In this document: positions 10,958-22,029 of the stretch, piece by piece
How the letters are laid out: each line of letters opens with the position of its first letter
Position numbering within the stretch: position 1 is the first letter of the stretch
Assembly (NCBI GenBank): GCA_012274445.1
Contig: JAAROD010000080.1
Span: 1,736,001-1,800,000, forward strand
DNA length: 64,000 bases
Direction: 5' to 3'
Source: Sclerotiophoma versabilis
Taxonomy: Eukaryota; Ascomycota; Dothideomycetes; Pleosporales; Didymellaceae
Translations under genes and position numbers: made by a program
The notes under the pieces: generated by a model
Database searches by the model: none
Told to the model about the DNA's origin: nothing
The model's input: the letters and a program-made list of their open reading frames with translations, nothing else

Positions 10958-13094
10958 ATGCCGCCTGCGAACAGTCCGGTAAGGATGCGATGCCTTGCCG
11001 GCAGCCGTAGCCCTATGTCCGGCGTGCGGGCACTGACGTAGCGCTGCACAGAACCGCGAGCCCACGCCGTCCAACTTCCTGTCCTCTCTGCGCGGGCTCG
11101 AGAGCGCCGTCAACGAAGACGTGCTCAACCTCGCGGCCACGCTGACGACGCGGGGGAGCGACGACGACAGCGACGACAACGCCGCCGCCGCCGCCGCCGC
11201 CGCCGACATGGACGAGGCGCGCGCCAGCTTGCGCTACCTGCAGACCGCCCAAGAGCACGACCAGCAGCGCCTCGAGCAGTCGCGCGAGAGACTGCGCCAG
11301 CTCGAGCGGACCCGCGACGACCTGGGCCACCGCGACCGCCTGCGACGCAGCATGGACCGCCTCAACCGCCTGCACGAGGCGTCGGCGGCCGCCCAGTACG
11401 CCTCGACCGCGCCCGCGCCCTCGCAGTACGGCGAGCGCGTGCCCGCACAGAACCGCCTCTACGACTGGTCGCCGCTGCCGAGCGTCGGCCTGGACGACGA
11501 CGACGACGACGACGCCGACGCCGACGAGCGCAGCATGCGAGCGCTGCAGGCGCGGCTGGGCCTGACATCGAACCCTGCCACCGCCGCCGCCGCTGCAGAC
11601 TCGCTGCGGTCGACGGCCATTCTGCAGGCGGTGCGCCGCCACCCGCGCTTCTCTGCCCGCACACGAGAGTACCTGCAGCGCTACAACCACGACCGGGAGC
11701 GGGACTCGTCGCGCGACGCCGCACGCGAAGGCGCACAGCAACCCGCCCGCGACACTGCCACGCTGCGTCGAAGCACCCAGGACCCGTGGGCCGGCCCCCG
11801 CGAGCGATACCAGGCCAGCCGCAGCCAGCACTCGCGCTCACAGTCGCGGCCCCAGCCCCAGCCCCAGCCGCCGCCGCCGCCGCCGCCGCCGCCACCGCCG
11901 ACCGTTGCGCCCATGCTCGAGCACACAGTCAAGTACCTCTCGCGGATACGGCACGCCCACACCGCCGACGAGAGCCTGAACTGCGCCCTGGAGGCCGGCT
12001 TCCCGAGCAAAGACTACTTCGGCACACACTACGCCGACTTCCTCACCGACACCTTCACCATACCGCCCCCGCAAGAAAATTCCTGGCTGGCCCCGGGCGC
12101 CGTTCTGTCAGGCTGCCAGCACGCCACCACCTCCACGCCCACCTCCACCTCCACCTCCACCTCCGCCTCCAACCTCGCCTCGAACCAACTACCACCCCCG
12201 TCGCGGCCCTGGCTCAGCACCAGCTACTCCACGCCCCGGAGCCTGACCTCGTACCTCACATCCAATGCCCCATCAAGCATAGATCCACCACCGCCACCTC
12301 CACCCCACCAAGACCGGTGGCCGGTCAAAGTCACCATCCACGCCGTAGACTGGTCCGCAATGTCCCTCTCAGCGACCATGGAAGCCTACAACGTGCCCTC
12401 ACACCCACACCAACACTCCCTCAACAACCCCTACCCCATCCCCAACCCCTCCGCGGCCCAGTACACGCGGACGAGCAGCATAACGACGTACCTCGAAGGC
12501 GAGATTCTGGACTTTAAAACGCACACCCTCCTCACTGAATCCTTCAAATCAAGCGCCGCAAACGATGCGTTATACTGGCGCAAACTACCGCCGTTTAGGG
12601 ATATGGAGGACGAGCATGTCGTGCGAGCACTCACATCAAGGCGGTGGTGGGAAGGTCTGAACAAAGAATGGGTGCTTATGCGCTGGAAAGAACGGTGTTT
12701 CGTCAAATCCCTGCGGCCCAGCAGTAAACCCTCAAGCCAATCTCCCACACCAGGTCCACCGGTCGATGGCTTTGTGGGTGCTAACAGTACCGCCGATGCT
12801 GTGGGCCAGGAGGCGGAAAGAGAGTACTACATCTACGACTCGCACACGTTTGCGCGCCACTCTGTCCCGTCCTCGGAGATACATGAGTTGGGACCTCAGT
12901 TCGTTGATGCTGAGCATGCCGCGTTCGATGACTCAGGCTGCGGACTCACCATATCGGGCTTCTACTACGTGTGTTTGAGGAGAAGTGATGGGCGGGTTGA
13001 GGGCTTATATTATGATCCCATGAGTAGCCCGTATCAGTGTCTGATGTTGGAGAGTCAGCCAAGAGGGCGGTTTGGGAGCTGGGAGTTTGTCTAG
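10958..13094 (+). CDS. VID24: GID ubiquitin-ligase substrate receptor, Vid24/Gid4 family
   Basis: Substrate receptor of the GID/CTLH E3 ligase; the yeast relative binds Pro/N-degrons of gluconeogenic enzymes and directs their degradation when glucose returns. The model is join(10958..10978,11052..13094), 687 aa: a 21-nt first exon (MPPANSP), a 73-bp intron (gtaagg...gcacag) and one long exon. The long frame has no usable ATG before GTG 11121, whereas this exon supplies one and joins in phase to NREPTPSNFLSSLRGLESAV. The first 290 residues are low complexity (poly-Ala, poly-Asp, an Arg/Glu coiled-coil-like stretch, poly-Pro). The Vid24 beta-barrel follows, with FLTDTFTIPPPQENSWL, VTIHAVDW, YLEGEILDFKTHTLLTESF, WWEGLNKEWVLMRWKE and GFYYVCLRRSDGRVEGLYYD. 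Whether it is the Gid4 or the Gid10 type cannot be told here. Confidence 0.88.
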
Positions 13095-13200
13095 GCTCGA
13101 GAGAGCGGCAACAGGAAAGGAACTGCATTGGACGGGCGTTGATTGGGTTTTGAAATGAATCGGTGTTTGGATGGCATCGCCCCATGTGGCTTGATCTTAG

Positions 13201-13230
13201 TCTTGGTCTTGGTCTTGGTCTTGGTCTTGG
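13201..13230. repeat. Hexanucleotide microsatellite (tcttgg)5
   Basis: Five perfect tcttgg units, preceded by a degenerate tcttag, about 105 bp after the VID24 stop codon. Confidence 0.95.
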
Positions 13231-13590
13231 ATCGCGTTAGGGATATCACGCTGCGCCGCGTATCTTGCATATACACTACATTTAGTTTCTCCAGTTTGCT
13301 CAAACGCAATTGCTGCACTCCATGCTCTTCTTCTTGTCTTGACTACACCGTCATCTACTAAACACGTACGTCCATGTATCATCATTCCCCCTCGCTCCTC
13401 TTGCCCATGATGCCGTACGGGACCATTTTGAGTTGGCTCTTCCTTCTATGAGCCGCCAAAATGAGGACATCCAAGAACTATCATCAGACCGCCTGCGCAA
13501 CAGTCAGTGTCGCTGTTCCGAGGCCAGTCTAAAGTCCTCATCTCGACGCCTTGACCAGGATGCACAGTATTCGAGCACAGAAACGGTATT

Positions 13591-13592
<2 letters not shown>

Positions 13593-13624
<32 letters not shown>
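13593..13624. repeat. Dinucleotide microsatellite (gt)16
   Basis: Sixteen perfect gt units in intergenic DNA. Likely length-variable between isolates. Confidence 0.95.
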
Positions 13625-13625
<1 letters not shown>

Positions 13626-14846
13626 CCTCCTGCACCAAGCGGCCGAGAGAAGTTCAAGCAGGTCTGCAAGAGTGAGAGGAAGGACCTACAGCATGGCGGC
13701 AATGAGAGCAATCCCCACTGCAGCTAAAAAAAATAATTTAGAATCCTATTAGCATTTCCAATCGCCGTTGTTGTTGCTGCACGTTGCCGTTCTTCCACAC
13801 GAGATCCGAGTATGAACCTCGATGTTCACCAGCTGTGCCCGTCTTGGTGGATGACAAATCTTACCATTGTTGCTTGAGGAGATTCCGACGTATGGATATC
13901 CGAAGATTGGGCGTGGATTTCAGTCAGTGCAAATATATGTTATCTTACTCCTTTTGAGAAGAAGTCTATGTATGCCTCCTCAGGGGCTTCCGCGGCACGG
14001 ATTGTGAGATATATACACGCCTGGCACTTAGTCGCAGCTGTACAGTGCTAGCAATTTTGCTGGCGGATAGCAAATGAGCGGTGCATTGTCGCTGCTGGAT
14101 GTGCTCGGTGGGACTTCCCCTTAAAGTGCGCCAAGAACGGTATACGTTGATCTGCATCTGAACATTCTCCGCTCCCATCCCAGGCAAGCGTCTTGAGTGC
14201 AATAAAATATCCATCAGGTCTGTTATTTCTTATAGTGGAGTATGAGTTCGTATAGTCCCAGTTTCTGTCTTGGGGCTCGTGGGTTGAAAGGTCAGACCCA
14301 CATCCTGCGGTGAAGGGACAATAGTAAGAGAGGACGGCTAAAGATGTTCCGGCGGAGCTCTTGCTGGATACGCGGCTCCATTGCATGAAATGGTCTTGTC
14401 AAAAACTCCGTCTCCGTCACATGTGCGGAAAACCCCAACATGGGTCCAGAGTGCATTGCTGGTTGAGTGCCATCTGCTCGTTTATGCAATCATAGACCGC
14501 GTAGAGGATGCGGGTGGCTTGAGCTACAGCAACCCATGCGCTCTTCTGCGAGGGTCTGTGATTGAAGGTTTGCGCTGCGCCGTGCGGGTTCAGAGGGGCC
14601 CTGCATTGTGACTGCCTCATTCGTTGATGTCATCGTGGCCGTCGCTGTAAGAAGAGAGTAGCAAGTCGCGTTAAGGGAATACTCCGTACCGGCGTACCGT
14701 CATTTTGGGAGCATTATAGTCACGGGTAATGATGTGCCGTAAAGCAGAAAAGTGTGCAGCGCCTGGTCTTATACTTGATAATTCGATGCAGCCGAGCCCT
14801 TCAAGATCCATCCTTTGTCGCTTTCATCGCTCCGACGCTCATCAAC

Positions 14847-16193
14847 ATGTCAGCCCCCGCCCACAAGGACGTCTCAGTCTCAGCGCTCAGTTCGGAAGCC
14901 ATTACATACAACAATGGACCAATACTTCTTGTGCAGACTGGATCCTTCTATGCAGTAGCACTGTTGGTAGTGCTACTTCGGAGTTATTCTCAATGGTTTG
15001 TCGTGAGGTCCTTCGGTAAGGATGACTGGACGATAATTGCCGCACTGGTAAGCAACCTTGGGATACAAGATATATGGCGTACTGAAACAAGTGGATCAGG
15101 CCTGTGCCACTGTATTCTTCGCATCTTACGCATACCAAGTGTCGCTAGGTGTCGGCAAGTATGTGGCTGTGATACAGGCCAATGAAGAAGAGTATCGGCG
15201 AATCCTTCAAGCGAGGCAGATTTATATGATTGCAGTCGTCATCGGAATCTCTGTGGCGAAGATCTCGATAGCTTTCTTCCTACTGCGTCTGACCATCAGA
15301 AGGCTGTTTTCGTACTTCCTTTGGGGGACTATCATCTTCCTGGTATACTTTACGGTCGCATGCATGGGCACGCTGGTAAGTTAGAGTACCAAGAGGCGAA
15401 AGAAATGACTCTGATCACCCCCTAGGTTTTCCAATGTATACCAATACAGGCTACGTGGGACACCCGTCTCCAACCTCCACCGCTCGGCACCGGTAATGCC
15501 ATGTGTTTCAGCAGAGAAACGTTTGAGTGAATTGGGCTCTTCAATGGCAGTGAGTAGTAGTATTACTTATCTTTACTTCCATGCTGATAACTTGCAATTG
15601 TCAATATCCTTACCGATTTCCTTCTCGCTCTCCTACCTATTCCCTTGGTCTGGACTCTCCATATAAGCATTTTCTCGCGCTTTTCGCTTATGGTAATCCT
15701 TGGCCTCGGTCTCTTCGCCGCTGTTGCAGGTATAATACGTCAGGCTAGCGTGGCACGGAAATTCACAGATGCCGAACCCTGGGTACATGATACTTACGCG
15801 ATATGGAGCTCCATCGAGCTTAACATTGGACTCATTGCCGCCTCATTACCCGCTACCAAGCCACTGTTGATCTGGTTCTATAAAACTGCGAAAAGCTTGC
15901 CTAGTGGCATCAGAATCACATATCTCGATAGCAACAACACGGATGGTTATATCGGGCAACCTCATCCGAATGAGGTTGCGGAGCTTGAAATGGTGTCGTA
16001 CGAAGTAGAACTACGGAGAAAGATGAGTGCACATTCAAACGGGGTTGTAAGCAAGGATTTGTGGAACAATCAAGGAGCCAGCAGTAGCGAGGACACTATC
16101 CTACCTAGGTCTGATTGTAAGAGAAAAGTGTGCAATCGTGGTCTCGCTGCATGCCAAAGTAAACAAAGAGTAGATCACTCAACAATAGTTTAA
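14847..16193 (+). pseudogene. Rhodopsin-domain (Pth11/SAT4-like) membrane protein, disabled
   Basis: Remains of a fungal seven-helix integral membrane protein of the rhodopsin-domain group, common and fast-evolving in plant-associated ascomycetes. Exons 14847..15047, 15100..15375 and 15426..15549 join in phase with normal GT-AG introns and give helices such as FYAVALLVVLLRSYSQW, the FGKDDWTIIAAL loop and VIGISVAKISIAFFLLRL. Exon 3 then has an in-frame TGA at 15528-15530 where GLFNG should follow. The next intron keeps its donor (gtgagt at 15550) but its acceptor reads gcaa instead of gcag at 15594-15597; the following exon (15598..16193) still encodes VNILTDFLLALLP and YAIWSSIELNIGLIAASLP. 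Two independent lesions make it a pseudogene; overall identity is well supported. Confidence 0.75.
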
Positions 16194-17737
16194 TAGAGAA
16201 CACTAAAAGATTAAATCCGGTTACTCTTTCATGGCTTTCCTCAACAATCCAAAGGTGTTCGGCAGCCGTGCTGAAAACGCACCCAGTGACATCTGAACTA
16301 CGGTCCGAATATTTATTGCTCGCGTTGTGCTGAATACCTCCGAGGTACCGCACTTCGCTTTCAAATCTTAAACAGTCTTCCCGAACCGCAGGACAGGAAT
16401 TTTGGGGTTTTGTAGGGGTCCTCGTAAAAGGTCCTCACACACCTGCGCGTTCAGACCTTGCAAGCACCTCCAGGGTCCTACAACAAATCACGACTTAGTA
16501 GCGAAGCGCACTATGCAGCCTCGTGATACATCAAAGCCATTACACACAGATTTCTATGTAAGATTCGACTAGCAACATCTCGAGTAATATCGACCTCCAC
16601 GGGCAGTTGCACACCATCATCTGTGGATTTGTGTGTACTACCCTGGCCAAGTGTCTCAGTCAAGTGTCTTAGTCATCTTTGTATAAACTCTCATTGAAGA
16701 ACGCGCTGGAAAGGACACAGAGGCAATGACAGTAACGTGACATAGACTGTGCTCCAAGACCAACCTCAGCGCGTGCTCATCTGACTAGGTCCGCGTCTCG
16801 GTATGACAGTATCTATGCCCGGCAGAGCTCGGGGAGCATGACTTATTCTCTGACATTTTCAGTCCAAGACTCGGAAGCCATATGTGCAAACATTACGGAA
16901 CCAGGTGCCCAACGCCCACTTACAGAGCAACATGCACAGGGTAACATAGATACTACCTATATGGACACTCAGCTTGCTTGACACGGGCAGAAGACGCTCA
17001 GGCTGCGAGAAATCAGCATATTAGCAGATCAACAACAAACCCCCGCGTGACCATTTGCCTGTGAGCTTGCTGTCATGGATAAATCGCTGACCATCCTGTA
17101 GGGTGAGTATGTAGATCAAGATATGCGGAGAAGAAAAGAGCAACTCATTTTGCGTATGTTATGTTCCTAGACCTTTCCACGCACAGTCCTTGAACTTTCT
17201 CGACGCGTTGTGCTGCGTCATCGTAGTCGACACCAACAGGGGTGCCATAATTTGTTGGGCACGGGTTAGACGAGGTTATCAATGGTTGAGTAGAACTCGA
17301 AAACGACAACTTAAACATATACAACTAAGAGTTGTGTTACAGGCAGAGAGCGCTAATTGCTATCTACTTTCTGTTCACAGTCTTGTAAGATAGTGTTGTC
17401 TTGCTATTGTTGTTGCCAACTTATGCATAGAGGCTGCCTAACAATTTATTGCACACCCTACTGACCCCAACCTTCCATCCACCAATTCATCACTTTCAGA
17501 ACGTACCGTGATCAGGGGTTCTATTCTGCTTTTTGGTTTTCAAGGATATCAACAACGTCCGCCAAAGTTCCCGACTTCGGTGGCACTCCGGCACTAAGCG
17601 TAAACCTGGGGAATCCCCTGCTTGCACGACTTTCGAATCGGGTAACGTCATTGCTGGCTCCTGCTCCTCCACCAACTTTTGCTCCTGCGCCAGCTCCTGC
17701 ATTACATCCCGAGTTATCAGAAGGAGATCAACTTTGT
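16194..17737. other. Intergenic interval, nothing recognised
   Basis: About 1.5 kb without a frame that I can support. It probably contains the promoter of the gene at 17738. That gene's frame is open upstream to at least about 17510 without an ATG, so an upstream coding exon in this interval is possible. Confidence 0.4.
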
Positions 17738-18907
17738 ATGCCATCAGAAGCAACTTTGGCACGTGCAGACTTCAACACCACAATGCCACGTGAGATCGGT
17801 TACGAGCTGACGAGCGAAGTGCTCAACAGGCGTGCAAATGTGGGCGAGGACATGACAGAGGAGTATCATAGTATGAGTGATGCGGATCTGGAGTATGAGC
17901 TCGAGGACATACCTATCACAGATAGCTGCGATGTCGTACGGTACGTATCTGATTCCTAGGGCCTTACAACTCGTTGCTGCTCAATTCTTTACAACCCCTT
18001 CGAACACGTCCATCTAATTCATATTCTACGCTGTTTTACTATCTGTTTTTCAACCCCTTCAGCTTCTCAGCGTGACCCCCCCCCCCCCCCCCCCCCCAAG
18101 CACACACACTATGCGATCTCCTTCACACTTGTCATCCACATAGCGAATCTTTCCTCACAGCGTCCAGTCGCAAGATACGTGCCTTTCTGGATAATGGCGA
18201 AATGAAGGTCGGTGAATTCCAAAAGGCTATCGGCACCAACTCAGTCACCTACTCGCGCTTCATGTCACAAAACGGTCCTTACAAAGGCGCTGGATCTACT
18301 GTTTACGGCCAAGCATGGAAGTTCTTTAAGAAGCGAGAACTTCGGGGCATCAAGCCGCCCAAGCACACTGCAAAGCCCAAAAGGGGCGAAAAGGCTGCTG
18401 CTGAGGCAACAACGGCGCCGAACATTGCTGCTATTGAACTGCCGGGTGAGGAGGATGATAAGGTGGAGGTCTATGGTAGGTTCTGATGCTCAAATGTGGA
18501 GAAGCCAAAACTCACTGACACTGTTTAAAGATACATGCGATGAAATCCGCCGCAAAATCAATGCGCACCTCAAAAAGCCCAATGTGACCCAAGCCCAGTT
18601 CCTGCGCGATATTGCAGCCTCCTATCACAAAGCACCTCGCAAAATTCAATCTGCGCAACTCTCAGCCTTCCGCAGTAAGAAAGGTGCGTACGAAGGTAAC
18701 ACGAGCGCGGTGTACTATGGCGCGTATGTGTTCTTCGAGAAGATGAGGATCGCGGAAAAGAAGCCGAAGAGCAAGAAGAGACTGGAGATGGAGGAGATTC
18801 ACGGCATGCATGGTGGTATGGATACGGAGAGGAGACATCAGTATTACATAGTCAAGGCGGGAACAACTCCGCATGTTGATCAGTATGGAAGGCTGGAAAT
18901 TTACTGA
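17738..18907 (+). CDS. DUF7726-like protein with two repeated domains
   Basis: Fungal protein with two copies of a small helical domain that I associate with DUF7726; biochemical role unknown, possibly DNA-related because the fold looks helix-turn-helix-like and lysine-rich. The model is join(17738..17940,18168..18475,18531..18907), 295 aa. Repeat 1 runs from CDVVRRKIRAFLDNGEMKVG to YGQAWKFFKKRE; repeat 2 from CDEIRRKINAHLKK to YYGAYVFFEKMR. Both introns are proven by phase: donor gtacgt at 17941 with acceptor at 18167 restores CDVVRRKI, and donor gtagg at 18476 with acceptor at 18530 restores VYDTCDEIRRKI. Intron 1 is long (227 bp) and contains a 22-C homopolymer. The start is the first in-frame ATG; the frame stays open upstream (Pro/Ala-rich), so the true start may be earlier. 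Confidence 0.75.
18076..18097. repeat. Homopolymer (C)22 inside an intron
   Basis: Twenty-two consecutive C within intron 1 of the DUF7726-like gene, about 70 bp before the splice acceptor. Such a run is prone to length change and to sequencing error. Confidence 0.9.
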
Positions 18908-19155
18908 GAGGATAGTGGTGATGGTCTTCAATCGGGGCTTTGCCTGTCGTGGCTGGCTGTCTGCTTATTTGTTATGAGTGGTTGTCTAATCAATTTGTCG
19001 ATACTACGTCCAATCTTGCAGACAAAGGAGAAGACCAATTGTTAGAATCTCTTGTGAAATTTCACTGTATAGACTAATACCGCTATTTCGGTACCCCCTT
19101 GATGCTGAATCGGATGTTGATACGCCTTGAACGCCATTGCTTCTCTCAGTATATA

Positions 19156-19540
19156 TTATAATGTTGCTGCTGCCTCGATGGCTCCTGCCGCCTTAAACGC
19201 TGTCTTGTTCGTGATGACGACTTCGACTGGGTATTTCCACTCCATAAATTTCGCCCAACCTGCATCTAGTCAGTCGCAAATCGTAACCATGCTCGACTAT
19301 GCATGACGTACCATAGTACGCGAACTTCCGCCCAAAGTATTTCCCAATGTAAGGCACCATCACCATGGTCAATAGTAGCTCCATCTGCTGCAGTGACTCT
19401 CTCCATTCTCTTTCCGCATCTGATACGTATTCGTCTTCGTCGACCGAGGAGCTGGTGGAGGAGGAGGGAAGGGAGTCGATGTCGGCCTCGGGGGAGCTCA
19501 CATGCGGCTCGATGAAGCTTTGGCTATTGCTCATGGACAT
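19156..19540 (-). CDS. MIM2: Mitochondrial outer-membrane import protein, Mim2-like
   Basis: Small tail-type membrane protein resembling Mim2, the partner of Mim1 in the complex that inserts alpha-helical proteins into the outer mitochondrial membrane. The model is complement(join(19156..19259,19312..19540)), 110 aa. The acidic, serine-rich N-terminal half (residues 1-50) is followed by REWRESLQQMELLLTMVMVP and the GKYFGRKFAYYGWAKFMEW block. The 52-bp intron splits the GGT codon before WAKFMEW; without it the frame runs into unrelated sequence. The C-terminal part reads KYPVEVVITNKTAFKAAG. It is divergent from SUI3 across 375 bp, which probably acts as a shared promoter. The family call rests on size, topology and the G-R-F-A-Y-G pattern from memory, so it is less certain than the gene itself. 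Confidence 0.65.
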
Positions 19541-19915
19541 GGTGGCGATATTGGGCTGTAACGATTCGAGAGGAGATGCGGGTTTGGCGAGAGTTGTGAG
19601 CTACCGTAACTGCATCGATAAAGCTGAGGTCTGGTAGTATGGCGTCGATGCTGCGGGTATATCCCGGCGCGTGTTTGGTGATGTGAAGCCGAGCGGGAAG
19701 AGCCAATGAGCAAAGGTGGGGCTTAGCGTGCTGTGGCTGACAATCTTGGCATTTTAGAGTCACAGCATTGCGGCAAAAAGAACACTGAAGGTCAAGCTCC
19801 GTGTGCGCGACTCCACACCCACCACTCGAACCTATCGCAATCTGCCACAGGGGATATTCGACCCAGAATTTCACCTTCACAGTTGACAGCAACAGAAACG
19901 AGCACAACCGCAATC
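19541..19915. promoter_or_regulatory. Divergent promoter between MIM2-like gene and SUI3
   Basis: 375 bp separating two start codons on opposite strands. Frames inside it overlap and have no recognisable content. No specific factor site is claimed. Confidence 0.5.
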
Positions 19916-21162
19916 ATGGCTGACACTGTACGTCATCTCAGGCCCCACGTTCGCGATTGAAATGCATTGTTCCCTCGACAAACATCACCACGACCGCGAA
20001 ACCCCCCTACCTACTCGCTGCTAGCCGATTTGCTACATACACACATCTAACATGACTGAACAGGAAGCCGCTGAGCGCAAGCCCCGCAAGTCCGTCGCAT
20101 TCTCCGAGGGCACCACAATCGTCGACAGCGATGGCCAGGTCACCGAATCGAAAGAGGCCAATGGCGGTAAGTCATCCGCTGAGAAACACAGTACCGGATC
20201 TCCTGCGCTTGAGGGTAATACCCCTAGCACATACACAAGAATCGAACAGTGGGCTGACAAGTGGGGTTACAGGCGATGACAAGGACGTCGAGGAAGTCAC
20301 CGAGATGTTTGCCGACCTAGCCAAGAAGGTGCGAACACTCTACCTTACATCAGGAACGGATGACGACTGACAAACACCAGAAGAAGAAGAAGTTGACCAA
20401 GAAGAAGGAGGGCGAGGAGGGCGACGACGCTGCTGACGGCGACTTCGCTGCGCTCAAGAAGAAGAAGAAGTCCAGCAAGAAGAAGGTTGAGGACGACTTC
20501 GAGGCCAAGCTCGCTGCCGCTGGTGGCGATGCTGCTGAGGAGGAGGCACCTGCTGCCGAAGAGGAGGAAGTCCAGGAGGGTGATATGATGAAGGGTACCG
20601 GCATCTGGTCGCACGACAACACAACTCCCATCAAGTACGACATGCTTCTCAACCGATTCTTCACCCTTCTCCACTCGCAACATCCCGATCTCGCTGGCAA
20701 CAGCGTCAAGAGCTACAAGATTCCACCGCCGCAGTGTCTCCGTGAAGGAAACAAGAAGACCATCTTCGCCAACATCGCCGAGATTTGCAAGAGGATGAAG
20801 CGTACCGATGAGCACGTCACCCAGTTCTTGTTTGCTGAACTGGGTACCAGCGGTTCCGTCGACGGTTCCCGCCGCCTGGTCATCAAGGGTCGTTTCCAGC
20901 AGAAGCAGATTGAAAACGTTCTCAGAAGGTACATTGTCGAATATGTTACCTGCAAGACCTGCCGCTCCCCAGACACAGAGTACGTGATTCGCAAGTGCTC
21001 TTCGTATTTGGCACAAGCTAATATTGCCACAGTCTTTCCAAGGGTGAGAACCGTCTCAGCTTCGTCACTTGCAACAGCTGCGGATCCAGACGTTCCGTAC
21101 AGGCCATCAAGACTGGTTTCTCTGCACAGATCGGCAAGAGAAGGAGGATGATCAAGACTTAA
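19916..21162 (+). CDS. SUI3: Translation initiation factor eIF2 subunit beta
   Basis: Beta subunit of eIF2, which with GTP and initiator Met-tRNA forms the ternary complex. Model join(19916..19927,20064..20166,20273..20328,20381..20979,21033..21162), 299 aa against 285 in yeast. A 12-nt first exon gives MADT; the following exons give the EAAERKPRKSVAFSEGTT block. Two lysine boxes (KKKKLTKKK and KKKKKSSKKK) are the known contacts for eIF5 and eIF2B-epsilon. The conserved core includes DMLLNRFFTLL, FANIAEICKRMKR and HVTQFLFAELGTSGSVDG, and a C-terminal zinc ribbon CKTCRSP...CNSCGSRRS. The last intron splits the ribbon between its two CxxC pairs. An alternative start at ATG 20052, reading through the acceptor, would give MTEQEAAERK; I prefer the spliced start. 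Confidence 0.93.
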
Positions 21163-22029
21163 TGAGTTCACGTTTGCACTTTACGAGTATCGACATGCAT
21201 TTGGTTGGCTGGATTGGCGGGCGCTACGGATGTCATGGCGGTTTGCTCATTCGGATAACGATATGACATTGGGGTGATATACGCACGGCCATGTGTACAA
21301 GACTACATACGAGCGGCTCATGTATATTCGCATCGCGACAGAATCAAAAATCCACCAGTTTGGTATTTCCTGTTCGTATCTGACGACGTGTTCGAGGAGT
21401 GAGACCTGATAGAGATTGAGTGTTTCTGGGGTATACACAGATGACAGGTCCCTTTTTACGCTTTCCAAGCATCTTGAAAGGAACGAACCAAGTAAATTTT
21501 ACAATCTGTAGGCGCCAGCAAATCACATCCGTTCTTCCAGTGCGGGATGCGAATGGGCGCTTGCATGCGGGACGCCAACGCTTGGACTTGGACCCTGAAC
21601 TAGTCACGAGCTCCTGAAGCTTCAATGTTCCCAAACAAAACTCCCACTACAATTTCGCCTTTTCGACATGATGTGTGTATATCCAATGGCTTAAAATAGC
21701 CACATAGTCTCGATGATCGTCAGCGCAAAGTAGTGTAACTATCGTAAGCTGCAGCAAAGGTCAAGGGAATAATGCGGGGCTTTCCCATTCGGCGGCTGCA
21801 ACCCCGCTAGGCCAACAGCTATGGATGATTGAGGCTGAGCTTGACACGAACAGGTAACGAGGGGCGCGGCGCGCGGTTATATGTGCTGACCATGCGCCTG
21901 TCTCTTGCTCTGTTTGGATCCCCTGCTTTCCTCTCCTCTCGACATTCTCCAGTACCTTTACTGAGGCTGTTCACGCGCTGGTCGCTCTAAAGCAGCAGAT
22001 ATAGGCAGGTCAAGCTTTAGTAACATACA
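21163..22029. other. Intergenic: SUI3 3' UTR and promoter of the AIM24-domain gene
   Basis: 867 bp with no supported gene. A CT-rich tract near 21920-21960 lies about 70-110 bp before the next start codon and is a plausible core promoter element. Confidence 0.45.

Larger units (their letters stand above)
13095..14846. other. Intergenic interval with two microsatellites
   Basis: Contains the microsatellites at 13201-13230 and 13593-13624. On the minus strand a 112-codon ATG-started frame at 14048-14386 (with three cysteines) has coding-like codon choice, but no domain or partner exon is recognised; it is noted here as a weak candidate and not called as a gene. Nothing else is supported. Confidence 0.4.

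Noticed and set aside
10496..11209. 237-codon minus-strand frame across the repeat and the VID24 5' end
   Set aside because: Overlaps the minisatellite and the start of VID24 antisense; repetitive composition only.
11013..11831. 272-codon minus-strand frame opposite VID24
   Set aside because: Shadow of the trinucleotide-rich coding strand; it consists of Val/Gly/Ala/Arg runs with no independent features.
15491..15511. Possible short intron (gtaatg...tttcag) just before the TGA of the rhodopsin-like gene
   Set aside because: Under 25 nt, too short for a fungal intron, and it would not repair the lost acceptor downstream.
20345..21016. 223-codon minus-strand frame opposite SUI3
   Set aside because: Leucine-rich antisense of the lysine-box region of eIF2-beta.
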